A stretch of DNA of 21,620 nucleotides. It comes from 2-01-FULL-39-28 sp964436165. Its GTDB lineage: Bacteria; Patescibacteriota; Minisyncoccia; 2-02-FULL-40-12; GWA2-44-9. The stretch covers positions 1 to 21,620 of the forward strand of contig CAYTBY010000020.1 of NCBI GenBank assembly GCA_964436165.1, given 5' to 3'. The notes under the pieces are model-generated. The model searched no databases and was not told where the DNA came from. It worked only from the letters and a program-made list of their open reading frames with translations. Shown here one piece after another: positions 1 to 7,591 of this stretch. Within the stretch, counting starts at the first letter, position 1. Every line of letters begins with the position of its first letter. The position numbers and the translations under genes are program-made.

Positions 1-2608
1 GCTCTCCCCTTCCAAACAAGAACAACAGGCCGGCTAATATGATCATAATTACAACTATCGGTCCGGCAATATAATAAAGGAACAGGACAGCCGCGTTAAA
101 TAAGTCGTCCAATGTATCTATTTCGCCAGAAAATGGGTTCGGAATTCTAAAGAAGAATTCAATGATACTTTGGGCGCCGGGGCCTCCTGCGGTGTCAACT
201 TGAACTTGATCAGTGGCTGTACCTCCGGCCCCGAGGCAAATTAAACTATATATTGTAGTTCCGGAAAGACCATTTAAAACCTGATACCCTCTCACCCCGA
301 ACCAAGTACTGGCACTAACATTGTTCGTTACCGTTCCGGAAGCCGAATTAGCACAAACCCAGCCGATAACCGCCGAGCCGGCCGAATTGGCCTGACAGCT
401 TCCGGTTTGGCCATCGCAAGTTATCAGAGCTACGGGCGGAACAGGAATTGGAACATTCACCTCGACGTTTCTGGTTTGAGTAGCGCCACTGCTATTGGTG
501 CAAGTCAGGGCATAAATCGTTGTCGTTGTCATCCCTGGAATAGTTTGAGAACCGGTAAGACCGTTAAAAACACCCGAGGTCCGGCTGTTGGTTATCACTC
601 CGCTGACCGAGTTAGAACAAGCCCAGTTTATTGTCGCCGAATCGTTGTAATTTATTTCGCAAATATCAGCAGAACCGTTGCAGGTGATGGAAGAAGTTGG
701 CGGAAGAGCGGCTACATCAACTTGGCAACTTGCTGATTGGGCGCCGCTTGTAACAGCAACTGTCTTCAGACCTGAAGTTCCAAAAGCAGAGCTGAAATTT
801 TGTCCGCTTCCGCTTGACGGACTGCCGCCAGGGGCAGACCAGGTGTAACTGCCGATGCCGCCCGAGACTGAAAAAGAAACTGGGGCATTTATTAAAATAT
901 TTGATTGCAGAGCCGGGGAACAGACAAGAGCCGGCGGCGAACCGACAACAACCGTTGTGCTTGCCGAAGTAGAGCCGCCCGGACCAGTACAAGTCAAAGT
1001 GTAAGTCTGATTTGAGGTGAGATTACCGGTTGATTGAGTACCGGACAAAGGTTGAGCGCCCGACCAGCCTCCCGAAGCCGTACAACTGGTGGCATTAGAA
1101 GAAGACCAGGTTAAAGCGGTAGAGCTGTTATAGGCTATTGATCCGGAATTAGCGGAGATATTCACTGTCGGCGCCGGAGTTGTAACCGTAACCCCGGCCG
1201 TACAGGTAGCCGGAGTACCGGTAATATTTACGGCGGTCATGGTACAGGTTTGGGTAGTAGTAGGAGTTGTGACGATAGAACCATTCGCGGCCGTTGTTCC
1301 AAAACCGATGTTGCCGGTGCAGGTATAATCCAATACACCATCGGCATCATTAGCCGATGTCCAAGTTGCGATTGAGGTTTGACCGAGAACTATGCCAATC
1401 GGAGAAAAACTTATAGCACAAGAAGCTAGGGGGGGATTAACAGTAACCGTCGTTGTGTCGCTAGCCAATACCCCTTGACGAATAACCTCGACTCTGACCG
1501 TATAACTTCCGGCGGGGGAATAACTACAGAGTCTGGATTCTGATATGTTGCTTGAGGTAAAAGAATATTGCGGGGAGGGATTGCCAGGAAGAAAACAATA
1601 GAAATTATAATCAATTGATCCCGTAGCCGTTCCTGAAACATTAGCAGTAATTGTTGAGAAAAGAGGACTAATACCATTAGTGGGGTTAGCAGAAATAGAA
1701 ACCGCCAACGTAGGAGGAGGCGGAGGAGGCGGAGGAGGCACGGTAGAGCCGGTAAGGACTAAGACATTAGTTGATATAAATGAACTGATAGCAGTAGTTC
1801 CGAGCTGGATGGCCCTAAATCTATACCTGCCATCGGGCAAGGTATGGTTCCAGTCAACATACCACTGCCATGAACCAAGATTACCGGATATGATCGACGA
1901 TCCAGCGGATAAATTGCCGCTCACCGTCATAATGGGTGTTGTACTGCCATCGGGATAGATCTCAAACTGAACGAATACATTGGTACAACCCTCCGGGAAC
2001 TCTCCTTCAAGCGAAAGGCGAACCAATCCTGGTCCAACCTGATTAACATCTGAATACGGGCGTGGCGATAGCTGGCTATTATCTAACGATGGCGGATTAC
2101 CCCAAAAAACATCGCTATTACCTATTAAATTCCTGTTTCCGCAGGCTTCGCCGCTTGGTCCGTAAAAATTAATCCGAGCATCAGCTCCGGTACCACCAGC
2201 ACCGCAGTTTACCGAGGTAATACTAAAATCAATACCACCGGCTGAGCTAGGAGTTACAGAAATAGGAGTAGTACCGCTTTTAAGTGAGCAGGTGGGCGGG
2301 CCGACGGAGGTTAAACCATAGGTAGCCACCACCGCTCCGTTAATATATACCGTTCCACCATCATCAATTGAGCTAACAACAACCAGGGCACTAACAGAGC
2401 CGGCCGGAATCGAACAGTTGGTTGAACCAGTAGCCGTTGCTCCAGCTACTGTCCAAATGGCTGGTGAAGAATCATAAAAATTAAGAGGACAACTGCCAAG
2501 AAGCTGCTGGGCATTAGCTGTCGGCAAATCGGATGAAAACCAAAACAGGCCAAAAAGAATAAAGAGGAAAAGATATGAGTACTTTTTAAATATAGTTTTA
2601 TTGATCAC
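1..2608 (-). CDS. Ig-like repeat surface protein ending in a VirB2/TrbC-like pilin domain (C-terminus cut by window edge)
   Basis: I translated the minus strand from 2608 to the window edge and found no stop, about 869 codons, so the gene continues past base 1. The start is GTG at 2608, 10 codons after an in-frame TGA. The N-terminus is a signal peptide (hydrophobic LFLFILFGLFWF, then ANAQQ near residue 38). A nine-proline linker lies near residues 291-299 (bases 1713-1739). After it come several Ig-like domains of about 70-90 residues rich in Ser/Thr with paired Cys, one carrying the NATSCTASGGWSG signature common in Patescibacteria surface proteins. The last two (about 690-440 and 425-195) resemble each other: ITCNG/ITCDG starts and W.C.NS.SG cores. 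Near the left edge a hydrophobic helix (AAVLFLYYIAGPIVVIMIIL) resembles the first helix of T4SS pilins. I infer a secreted, membrane-anchored adhesin or pilus subunit. It follows a second such fusion by 34 bp. Confidence 0.8.
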   Translation of the reverse strand, partial: MINKTIFKKYSYLFLFILFGLFWFSSDLPTANAQQLLGSCPLNFYDSSPAIWTVAGATATGSTNCSIPAGSVSALVVVSSIDDGGTVYINGAVVATYGLTSVGPPTCSLKSGTTPISVTPSSAGGIDFSITSVNCGAGGTGADARINFYGPSGEACGNRNLIGNSDVFWGNPPSLDNSQLSPRPYSDVNQVGPGLVRLSLEGEFPEGCTNVFVQFEIYPDGSTTPIMTVSGNLSAGSSIISGNLGSWQWYVDWNHTLPDGRYRFRAIQLGTTAISSFISTNVLVLTGSTVPPPPPPPPPTLAVSISANPTNGISPLFSTITANVSGTATGSIDYNFYCFLPGNPSPQYSFTSSNISESRLCSYSPAGSYTVRVEVIRQGVLASDTTTVTVNPPLASCAISFSPIGIVLGQTSIATWTSANDADGVLDYTCTGNIGFGTTAANGSIVTTPTTTQTCTMTAVNITGTPATCTAGVTVTTPAPTVNISANSGSIAYNSSTALTWSSSNATSCTASGGWSGAQPLSGTQSTGNLTSNQTYTLTCTGPGGSTSASTTVVVGSPPALVCSPALQSNILINAPVSFSVSGGIGSYTWSAPGGSPSSGSGQNFSSAFGTSGLKTVAVTSGAQSASCQVDVAALPPTSSITCNGSADICEINYNDSATINWACSNSVSGVITNSRTSGVFNGLTGSQTIPGMTTTTIYALTCTNSSGATQTRNVEVNVPIPVPPVALITCDGQTGSCQANSAGSAVIGWVCANSASGTVTNNVSASTWFGVRGYQVLNGLSGTTIYSLICLGAGGTATDQVQVDTAGGPGAQSIIEFFFRIPNPFSGEIDTLDDLFNAAVLFLYYIAGPIVVIMIILAGLLFLFGRGE

Positions 2609-2617
2609 CTGATTAAC

Positions 2618-2638
2618 TATTGAGGTCAGACCTCAATA
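2618..2638. repeat. 21-bp palindrome between the two Ig-pilin genes
   Basis: Ten-base perfect arms (TATTGAGGTC / GACCTCAATA) flank a central A, between the stop of the upstream gene and the GTG start at 2608. No T-run follows on the minus strand, so it is not a standard intrinsic terminator. It could be an operator, an mRNA processing hairpin or a translational element. The GAGG on the minus strand is the only SD-like sequence near the GTG, and it lies inside the palindrome. Confidence 0.6.
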
Positions 2639-2642
2639 ATGC

Positions 2643-4106
2643 CTAGAACGTGGGGATATTTCCCTCAAGAACACTTTCGACAAGAAAGACAAAGCCTTTT
2701 CCGATTAAAACTACGGCGAATCCGGCCAGAGCCCAGAATAAAATATTTTTGGCCTGTTGGATCTTGCCCGGATTTCCAGCCGATATTAAGAACATCACTC
2801 CGCCGTAGATTATAAAAATTACCACCAAAGTACCGGCAATATTCAAGACCCAGTCGGTTATTAGTATTATAACATCAAAAACGTTTTTAGGCTGAGTCCC
2901 TCCGGGAGGGGTTATGAGGGGGTTATCGATCCCCCAACGAATATTTTGATCTGTCCCGCCCTGGCCAGGCCCAGGCCCAGGCCCAGGAGCACCTCCAAAA
3001 ACAAGGTTTGATGTCAAACACTGGTCAACAACAGGAATACATGCCCTAAAAAACAGGGTTAGGCCAGGAAATTGATTTGTCCAGCTACTTGTAAATTGAC
3101 CGTTAGTTATTTGTCCTTGTGCTACGATACCTTGTGGAATCTGCACCCCGCGAGCATCTTGGGTAAACGCACTTATGGTTACATTGTTATTATCACAGTT
3201 ATTAGCCGTAACATTAAATTGTACCGTTATGGGGCTTGTTTGATTAGCCGCAAAATTAGACAATGTGCAACTACCAGCGGATAGGATATTAATTTCGTTC
3301 GAGAATACAGGACTACTGGTACCGGCGGCTGCTTGTAGTCTAACGTTACTTATACCAGAAACTAACGCCGCTACCCAGTTTATAGTCGCTTGACCATTTT
3401 GAATAACAACCGTGCCTATGTTTACACCCTGTCCGCATGCCGCTCCACCGCCCACTATGGGACAAGCCATAAAATTAGCGACATAACCATTGCAATCATA
3501 TCCCTGCCGTGTGTTTATTGTACCCTGGACACTCTCACCAACACTATACTGAACTGGACCAAGCGGATTGGTCTTGTTGAGCTCAAATCTATACGGATCT
3601 AATTGACATACTGCTTGGGTGCTAATATTTACGGGCACAGCCTCAGACAAAGCCCAATTATTAGTATAAATTGTCCTGTCAATGGGAAGATTACAGCCCA
3701 AAGCCAGATAGAAATAGGCCGTTCCAGAATTGATAACTTCGGCCCGAGGCTGAAAATTTGATACTTGAAAATCTAAACTAAATGGATTTGAAGATAAGGG
3801 CAAGCTAGTGTCTCGACCATCTGCATTGTGACTTCTAATCTGAGCTAGGTAACCATTCGGAGCGGCTGCATAAAAAACCGCCCAATCCAGTCCTCCTGAA
3901 CAATTTAAGTTTTGATCTTGCTGGCTAATCCGCAACGTAAAATTAACCGACGAAGCGGTGGGCGGTATTGTCCTCGGGGTTATATCAAAACTATCTATCG
4001 TAATACCAGTTTGAGCAGAAGTGGAATCAACCAAAAAAACCGAGAAGATTAAAGATGCTCCGATAATAAATGCTAGAGAAAAAACTTTTTTTATATTAAT
4101 TCTCAA
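2643..4106 (-). CDS. Secreted Ig-like protein with C-terminal VirB2/TrbC-type pilin domain
   Basis: From a TTG start at 4106 this is 487 residues. The frame stays open to a GTG at 4244, but that would overlap the preceding gene by over 100 bp and put charged residues before the signal peptide. TTG 4106 places KKVFSLAFIIGASLIF and the STSAQTG cleavage region at the N-terminus; its SD is weak (AGGGG, 17 nt away). The ectodomain is beta-rich and Ser/Thr/Asn-rich with paired Cys, followed by a Gly-Pro repeat linker (GAPGPGPGPGQGG). The C-terminal roughly 95 residues hold two hydrophobic helices around IYGGVMFLISAGNPGKIQQA, the characteristic turn of the T4SS_pilin family seen in Patescibacteria. 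The family match is from memory of its pattern. I infer a membrane-anchored or polymerising surface subunit with an adhesive ectodomain, in series with the fusion downstream and the simple pilin upstream. Confidence 0.82.
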   Translation of the reverse strand: MRINIKKVFSLAFIIGASLIFSVFLVDSTSAQTGITIDSFDITPRTIPPTASSVNFTLRISQQDQNLNCSGGLDWAVFYAAAPNGYLAQIRSHNADGRDTSLPLSSNPFSLDFQVSNFQPRAEVINSGTAYFYLALGCNLPIDRTIYTNNWALSEAVPVNISTQAVCQLDPYRFELNKTNPLGPVQYSVGESVQGTINTRQGYDCNGYVANFMACPIVGGGAACGQGVNIGTVVIQNGQATINWVAALVSGISNVRLQAAAGTSSPVFSNEINILSAGSCTLSNFAANQTSPITVQFNVTANNCDNNNVTISAFTQDARGVQIPQGIVAQGQITNGQFTSSWTNQFPGLTLFFRACIPVVDQCLTSNLVFGGAPGPGPGPGQGGTDQNIRWGIDNPLITPPGGTQPKNVFDVIILITDWVLNIAGTLVVIFIIYGGVMFLISAGNPGKIQQAKNILFWALAGFAVVLIGKGFVFLVESVLEGNIPTF

Positions 4107-4126
4107 AATAGTTTCTAAATTTTCCC

Positions 4127-4879
4127 CTACTGCAGCGGGGGCAGTCCTCCGCCCAAAGAAGACGGGGGCATGGGCGGTCTGGGAGCTGGCGATCCGCCAG
4201 ACGGAGGAGGCATAAAACTCTCTCCCCTCTTTTTCTTCCACCACTTCCAGCCAAGCCAGGCCAGAACGGCAACACCGGCTCCGCCGACGACATAAATCAA
4301 AACCGTATTTAAATCAAAACCGCCCAAAAAACCGGAAGAATCGTCCTGGATAACGGCGGGAGTTGGCGTCGCCCGCGGTTTTTTACAATCATTAGCGCAG
4401 GTTTTCTCATTTTCTCCGGCCACCGAATCGCAGAAACCGTCATCATTGCATATCGAAGCCACGCTTATAAACATCGTTACCAGCGGTTGGTTCTGATTGT
4501 TATAAAACTTAGCACTTAGAGCATTGGGAACATACGGCCCCCTGACCATTAGTTTTCCGGACTTAAAATTAACATCGCCTTTTTGAGGATCGAATTTAAA
4601 CGTTTTAACGACTTCCGATTTAAAATTAACAATCTCTCCTTTGTAGGCCACCGCCTCATTCGGTGACTCGGGTGAAAAGACTTCATTCACCAAATCAAAT
4701 TTTATTTCGTAGTCCCTGTCGGCAAAAAGCTGGCCGTTATCATAGTACAGATAAAAAACATAACTTAAATTGTCTATGTTAGAATCAGGGGCCGGCTTGG
4801 TTACGGCGTAGATAAAATTGGGTAAACTGACAAATAAAACCAATAAAAATAATGCGGATTTTATACGATTGATAATCAT
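4127..4879 (-). CDS. Secreted single-pass membrane protein with Cys-rich motif and Pro-rich tail, function unknown
   Basis: The protein has 250 residues. It starts with a signal peptide (IKSALFLLVLFVSLPNFIYA), followed by a roughly 120-residue ectodomain. A compact cysteine motif comes next: CNDDGFCDSVAGEN, then TCANDC. Similar CGDGxCD...CxxDC modules occur in secreted bacterial and archaeal proteins and may be disulfide-bonded or metal-binding. After a short Thr/Pro linker come one transmembrane helix (VLIYVVGGAGVAVLAWLGW), a basic stop-transfer stretch (KWWKKKRG) and a Pro/Gly/Ser-rich C-terminal tail of about 35 residues, presumably cytoplasmic. The gene ends 20 bp before the next Ig-pilin fusion starts, so the two are probably co-transcribed. 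I do not recognise a named family; a surface or pilus accessory role is inferred from context. Confidence 0.8.
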   Translation of the reverse strand: MIINRIKSALFLLVLFVSLPNFIYAVTKPAPDSNIDNLSYVFYLYYDNGQLFADRDYEIKFDLVNEVFSPESPNEAVAYKGEIVNFKSEVVKTFKFDPQKGDVNFKSGKLMVRGPYVPNALSAKFYNNQNQPLVTMFISVASICNDDGFCDSVAGENEKTCANDCKKPRATPTPAVIQDDSSGFLGGFDLNTVLIYVVGGAGVAVLAWLGWKWWKKKRGESFMPPPSGGSPAPRPPMPPSSLGGGLPPLQ

Positions 4880-4899
4880 AAATTTAGTTTATAAATTTC

Positions 4900-5061
4900 T
4901 AATTAATCTAATTGACCTAATTGACCTAATCAAATCCTAATGACAGAATGACTAATGACTAAAGGTTTTTGGGAATTTAGACATTAGAAATTGGGGATTG
5001 ATTAGAATAATTAGGTTAATTAGAAATTAGAATAATTTATGCATGGTTAATTAGGTTAATT
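4900..5061. repeat. AT-rich repeat-bearing spacer (AATTAGG/CCTAATT words)
   Basis: The 204-bp gap between the simple pilin and the Cys-rich protein is built from short repeated words. AATTAGGTTAATT occurs exactly at 5009-5021 and 5049-5061, ATTAGAATAATT at 5001-5012 and 5026-5037, and ATTGACCTAA twice in tandem near 4910-4930. The left words are near-complements of the right ones, so the spacer can fold back on itself. No ORF is visible. A TATAAT on the minus strand at 5073-5078 has only a poor -35 (TTGTTC, 15-bp spacer), so I do not call a promoter. Confidence 0.6.
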
Positions 5062-5083
5062 TTATACAATTAATTATAACACA

Positions 5084-5647
5084 TTAGCTATTGGAACAAT
5101 AAAACTCATACCACGGAAGCGGATTTCCGCCGAAGTTGGGAGCAACTAAGCTGTTAATCAGGGTATTGGTTATCAGCCAGGCAAGCATAACGATAAGAAG
5201 CCCGATAAAAGTATTTTTAAAAATACTTTTGCCCTGGGAGAGCATCCCCGGATTGGCTCCGCCAAGGATCATATAAACTCCGGCAACGATAAAGAAAACG
5301 GTGGCTAAAATGGGAGCGGCGGCAATAAGAATAAAATCAACAAGATGCTTCAATAAATGCCAGAGCTGGCATTGGTCGCACGGTACACGTTCATCATCGG
5401 GACTACCCTGGAAATCATTTACCTGACCGCACGGCACGATCGGCTCGCCGGGCAACCAGAAAGGACTATTTGGATCGGTGTGGGCGAGGACACCGCTAGA
5501 AAAGCCAACAAAAATTCCAAGCACCAAGCACCAAATAACAAACAAATTCCAAGCTCCAAATTTAAATTTCCAAACTTTTGAGATTTTGGTTTTTGGATTT
5601 TGGGATTTATTTGGGATTTGGGATTTGGGATTTGGGATTTTCTCCAT
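5084..5647 (-). CDS. VirB2/TrbC-like pilin (T4SS_pilin type)
   Basis: The protein has 187 residues. The ATG at 5647 shares its A with the TAA of the upstream solute-binding protein gene (TAATG), which supports this start and suggests coupled translation. The N-terminal ~30 residues are a low-complexity Asn/Pro/Lys/Ser stretch, then a hydrophobic segment (WNLFVIWCLVLGIFVGF) and ..GVLAHTD, a plausible signal peptide. Two helices form the C-terminal half, separated by a turn: VDFILIAAAPILATVFFIVA, then VYMILGGANPGMLSQGKSIF, then a second helix ending LIVMLAWLITNTLI. The GGANPGxxxxGK turn and two-helix layout are the hallmark of the pilin family in Patescibacteria T4SS-like loci. Cys pairs precede the first helix. 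It has no Ig ectodomain, so it may be the major subunit, with the two fusions as minor or tip proteins; that is inference. Confidence 0.85.
   Translation of the reverse strand: MEKIPNPKSQIPNKSQNPKTKISKVWKFKFGAWNLFVIWCLVLGIFVGFSSGVLAHTDPNSPFWLPGEPIVPCGQVNDFQGSPDDERVPCDQCQLWHLLKHLVDFILIAAAPILATVFFIVAGVYMILGGANPGMLSQGKSIFKNTFIGLLIVMLAWLITNTLINSLVAPNFGGNPLPWYEFYCSNS
5513..5643. repeat. Low-complexity GGGATTT / CCAAGCACCAA repeat inside the pilin 5' end
   Basis: On the plus strand 5611-5643 is a run of GGGATTT heptads. The flank 5513-5580 carries units of the opposite polarity (CCAAGCACCAA, CCAAATAAC, CCAAGCTCC). Together they form an imperfect inverted arrangement. The whole stretch is coding on the minus strand, as the first ~45 residues of the pilin. 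Such CCCAAAT-type repeats are usually intergenic in environmental bacterial genomes; here the repeat is embedded in a reading frame. Confidence 0.7.
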
Positions 5648-6981
5648 TACTGTTGGGCCCTCCTCGACATTAGGGTATTTATTTTTGATTCAGCCGCCCG
5701 AAGAGCGGATCTGATATTATTCCGGCCAAGGTTAATGTCATCAATCATATCGGCGAATATCTGATCGATAGCAATATTGTCTGTTTGGAACCACGACTTG
5801 GCTGAAAGGGCCTGAACGGCAAAAACGCCAAGTTGGGGGTCGTTGCGCTGGACATCAATTATGTCCCTCCTGGCCGCCGGCCGGTTCGTCTGGGCCAAAT
5901 AGGCTAATTCGCCATCGCGAGAGGCTAAGAAATTAATAAATCTCCAGGCGGCGGTCTGTTTTTTAGATTGATTGGAAACGCTGATCCCAAAATAGTTAGC
6001 GTAGTTCTTGGCATCGAGTTCCGAGAATTGAGGCATCGGCGCGACGCCGAAGTTAAGCCGTTCAAATCTGCCCCTTACTACCGGAATTTGATGAGAATAA
6101 TTAAACATCATTGCCACCTTTCCCTCAATGAAAGCATCGATTGAGTAATGCTGGCTGTCATTCCAGGTGTAAACCGTCTTCTTGGGATTGGCAAAATCGG
6201 TGTAGTACTCAAGAGCGTTCTCCCCGGCTCTGACTGAATTCACCAAACGGGTAAAGGTCGCCGCGCTGTTCGTCATATTAGTCATGACCGTACCGTTCTG
6301 AAGCAACAGGGCCGAAAGAATGTCAGTTGAGCGATTAATATTTCTGGCTGTTCCCATGGCTACGCCTGACTGAATAATATTTCCGCTTGAATCAAATTTA
6401 GTCAGGAGTTCGACGTCGTCATTAAACTCTTCCCAGTTCTTGGGCGGATGAGTAATGCCGGCGGTGTTAAACATATCTTTATTGTAAAAAAGAGCTAAGG
6501 TATCAACATAGAGAGGGATGGCATATATTTTGTTTTGATAAACAAGATCTTTATAAACCACGTCGACAAATTGGTTTTTGAGATCAGTAGCTGTAATATA
6601 GATAAGCTCGTCAGAGCCGGATGATTCTGGCATTGGCACCAGCTTGTCCCGATGCTTAGCCAGCCAAGTATGGTGGATCATAAACATATCCGGTCCCGTT
6701 CCGGCCGCTAGGGCATCAATGAGCGTCCTTTCATAGTCCTCATAGGACAACTGGCGATAGTTTATTTTTATGCTCTGCTCAACTTTCTGGAAAGCGGCCA
6801 GGACCTTGGACAGACTCTGCCGGTCATCATAAACACCCCATAACTCGAGCGTGGCCTGGCCGCCGCCCCCATCACCGACATTTTGAAGAATGAGAAAGAC
6901 CGTTATCAGCACAACAAAAATCACTCCTCCCAAAAGCAGATAAAATAATTTATTTGTACCAAAGATGCCGGTGATACTCAT
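5647..6981 (-). CDS. Membrane-anchored extracellular solute-binding protein (ABC family 1 type)
   Basis: The protein has 444 residues. An N-terminal helix (LFYLLLGGVIFVVLITVFLIL) without a lipobox Cys implies anchoring as an uncleaved signal anchor. The rest follows family-1 solute-binding proteins of the maltose/sugar type. It contains LELWGVYDD followed by a KVLAAFQK helix, GTGPDMFMIHHTWL, a YAIPLYVDTLALFYNKDMF hinge, NWEEFNDDVELLTKF, and near the C-terminus AAWRFINFLASRDGELAY. Length fits the family. Ligands are presumably sugars or other small solutes, captured outside the membrane. Its ATG overlaps the methyltransferase stop (TAATG at 6981-6983) and its stop overlaps the pilin ATG. No ABC permease or ATPase lies anywhere in the window, which is unusual because those usually follow directly. 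Confidence 0.87.
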   Translation of the reverse strand: MSITGIFGTNKLFYLLLGGVIFVVLITVFLILQNVGDGGGGQATLELWGVYDDRQSLSKVLAAFQKVEQSIKINYRQLSYEDYERTLIDALAAGTGPDMFMIHHTWLAKHRDKLVPMPESSGSDELIYITATDLKNQFVDVVYKDLVYQNKIYAIPLYVDTLALFYNKDMFNTAGITHPPKNWEEFNDDVELLTKFDSSGNIIQSGVAMGTARNINRSTDILSALLLQNGTVMTNMTNSAATFTRLVNSVRAGENALEYYTDFANPKKTVYTWNDSQHYSIDAFIEGKVAMMFNYSHQIPVVRGRFERLNFGVAPMPQFSELDAKNYANYFGISVSNQSKKQTAAWRFINFLASRDGELAYLAQTNRPAARRDIIDVQRNDPQLGVFAVQALSAKSWFQTDNIAIDQIFADMIDDINLGRNNIRSALRAAESKINTLMSRRAQQ

Positions 6982-7562
6982 TATTTTTTAAATATTAGAC
7001 CGAAATGAAATTGGCCGGTACTGATCTCCTTGAGAAAGGAGAGGCTATTTTTCTCGGCAATCAATTTTACTTCTTTTTCGTCTGGTCGTAAGTCATCAGG
7101 CGGACCAAAACCGCCAGCTCCCTTTTTCCAATCAATAACAACCGTCTCTCCGTCTTTTTTAAGAACCCGGCTTGCTTCTTTAAAAATATCGTCCTTTTTA
7201 TTTGATTGGAAAAGAATGTTCGCCAGCAAAACAAGGTCCTGAGAGTTATTGGCCAGACTTGAACTGCCGATAATTTCTAGATTAGTTCTTATCGTTTCTA
7301 TGTTTTCAAGACCGTTGGCTCTAGCTTTGGCTCTTAAACTATCAAGCTTGTCTTCTAAAATATCCAGGGCGTAGACCCGTCCTGACTCGCCAACTTTTTC
7401 GGCAATATAAATCGTAAAGTATCCCCCGCCGGAACCAAAGTCAGCCACCCTCATTCCTTCCCGAAGATCAAATCTGTCGGTTATGCTTTTAGGATCGAGA
7501 AAACCTCCCGTTCCGGCGATGTGGGTTGGGGTTGAAGTTAAAATAGCGTTAACTTGTTGCAT
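6981..7562 (-). CDS. Class I SAM-dependent methyltransferase
   Basis: The protein has 193 residues from ATG 7562. The frame opens further to 7658, but that extension would overlap the CBS gene and add an unlikely Cys-rich leader. A weak SD (AAAGGG) abuts the ATG. The Rossmann motif I is VADFGSGGGYF (residues 39-49). Motif II is the acidic VYALDI (D67), and the third strand is DLVLLANIL, with the later VLKKDGETVVIDW typical of UbiE/Methyltransf_11 or _31 enzymes. The product likely transfers methyl from SAM to a small molecule or protein; the substrate cannot be read from the sequence. It is one base overlapped with the downstream solute-binding protein and 29 bp from the upstream CBS gene, so it belongs to the same operon. 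Confidence 0.88.
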   Translation of the reverse strand: MQQVNAILTSTPTHIAGTGGFLDPKSITDRFDLREGMRVADFGSGGGYFTIYIAEKVGESGRVYALDILEDKLDSLRAKARANGLENIETIRTNLEIIGSSSLANNSQDLVLLANILFQSNKKDDIFKEASRVLKKDGETVVIDWKKGAGGFGPPDDLRPDEKEVKLIAEKNSLSFLKEISTGQFHFGLIFKK

Positions 7563-7591
7563 CCCTTTTATTTTAACACAACAAGATAAAA

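Noticed and set aside
1680..1958. Plus-strand ORF beginning with a polyglycine run
   Set aside because: It is the complement of the nine-proline linker and Ig region of the minus-strand surface gene, whose frame is open across the whole 2.6 kb.
4107..4244. N-terminal extension of the Ig-pilin protein to GTG 4244
   Set aside because: It overlaps the preceding gene by over 100 bp and would bury the signal peptide behind about 46 charged residues.
5513..5643. CRISPR-like array
   Set aside because: The units are short heptads without unique spacers, and they lie inside a coding frame.
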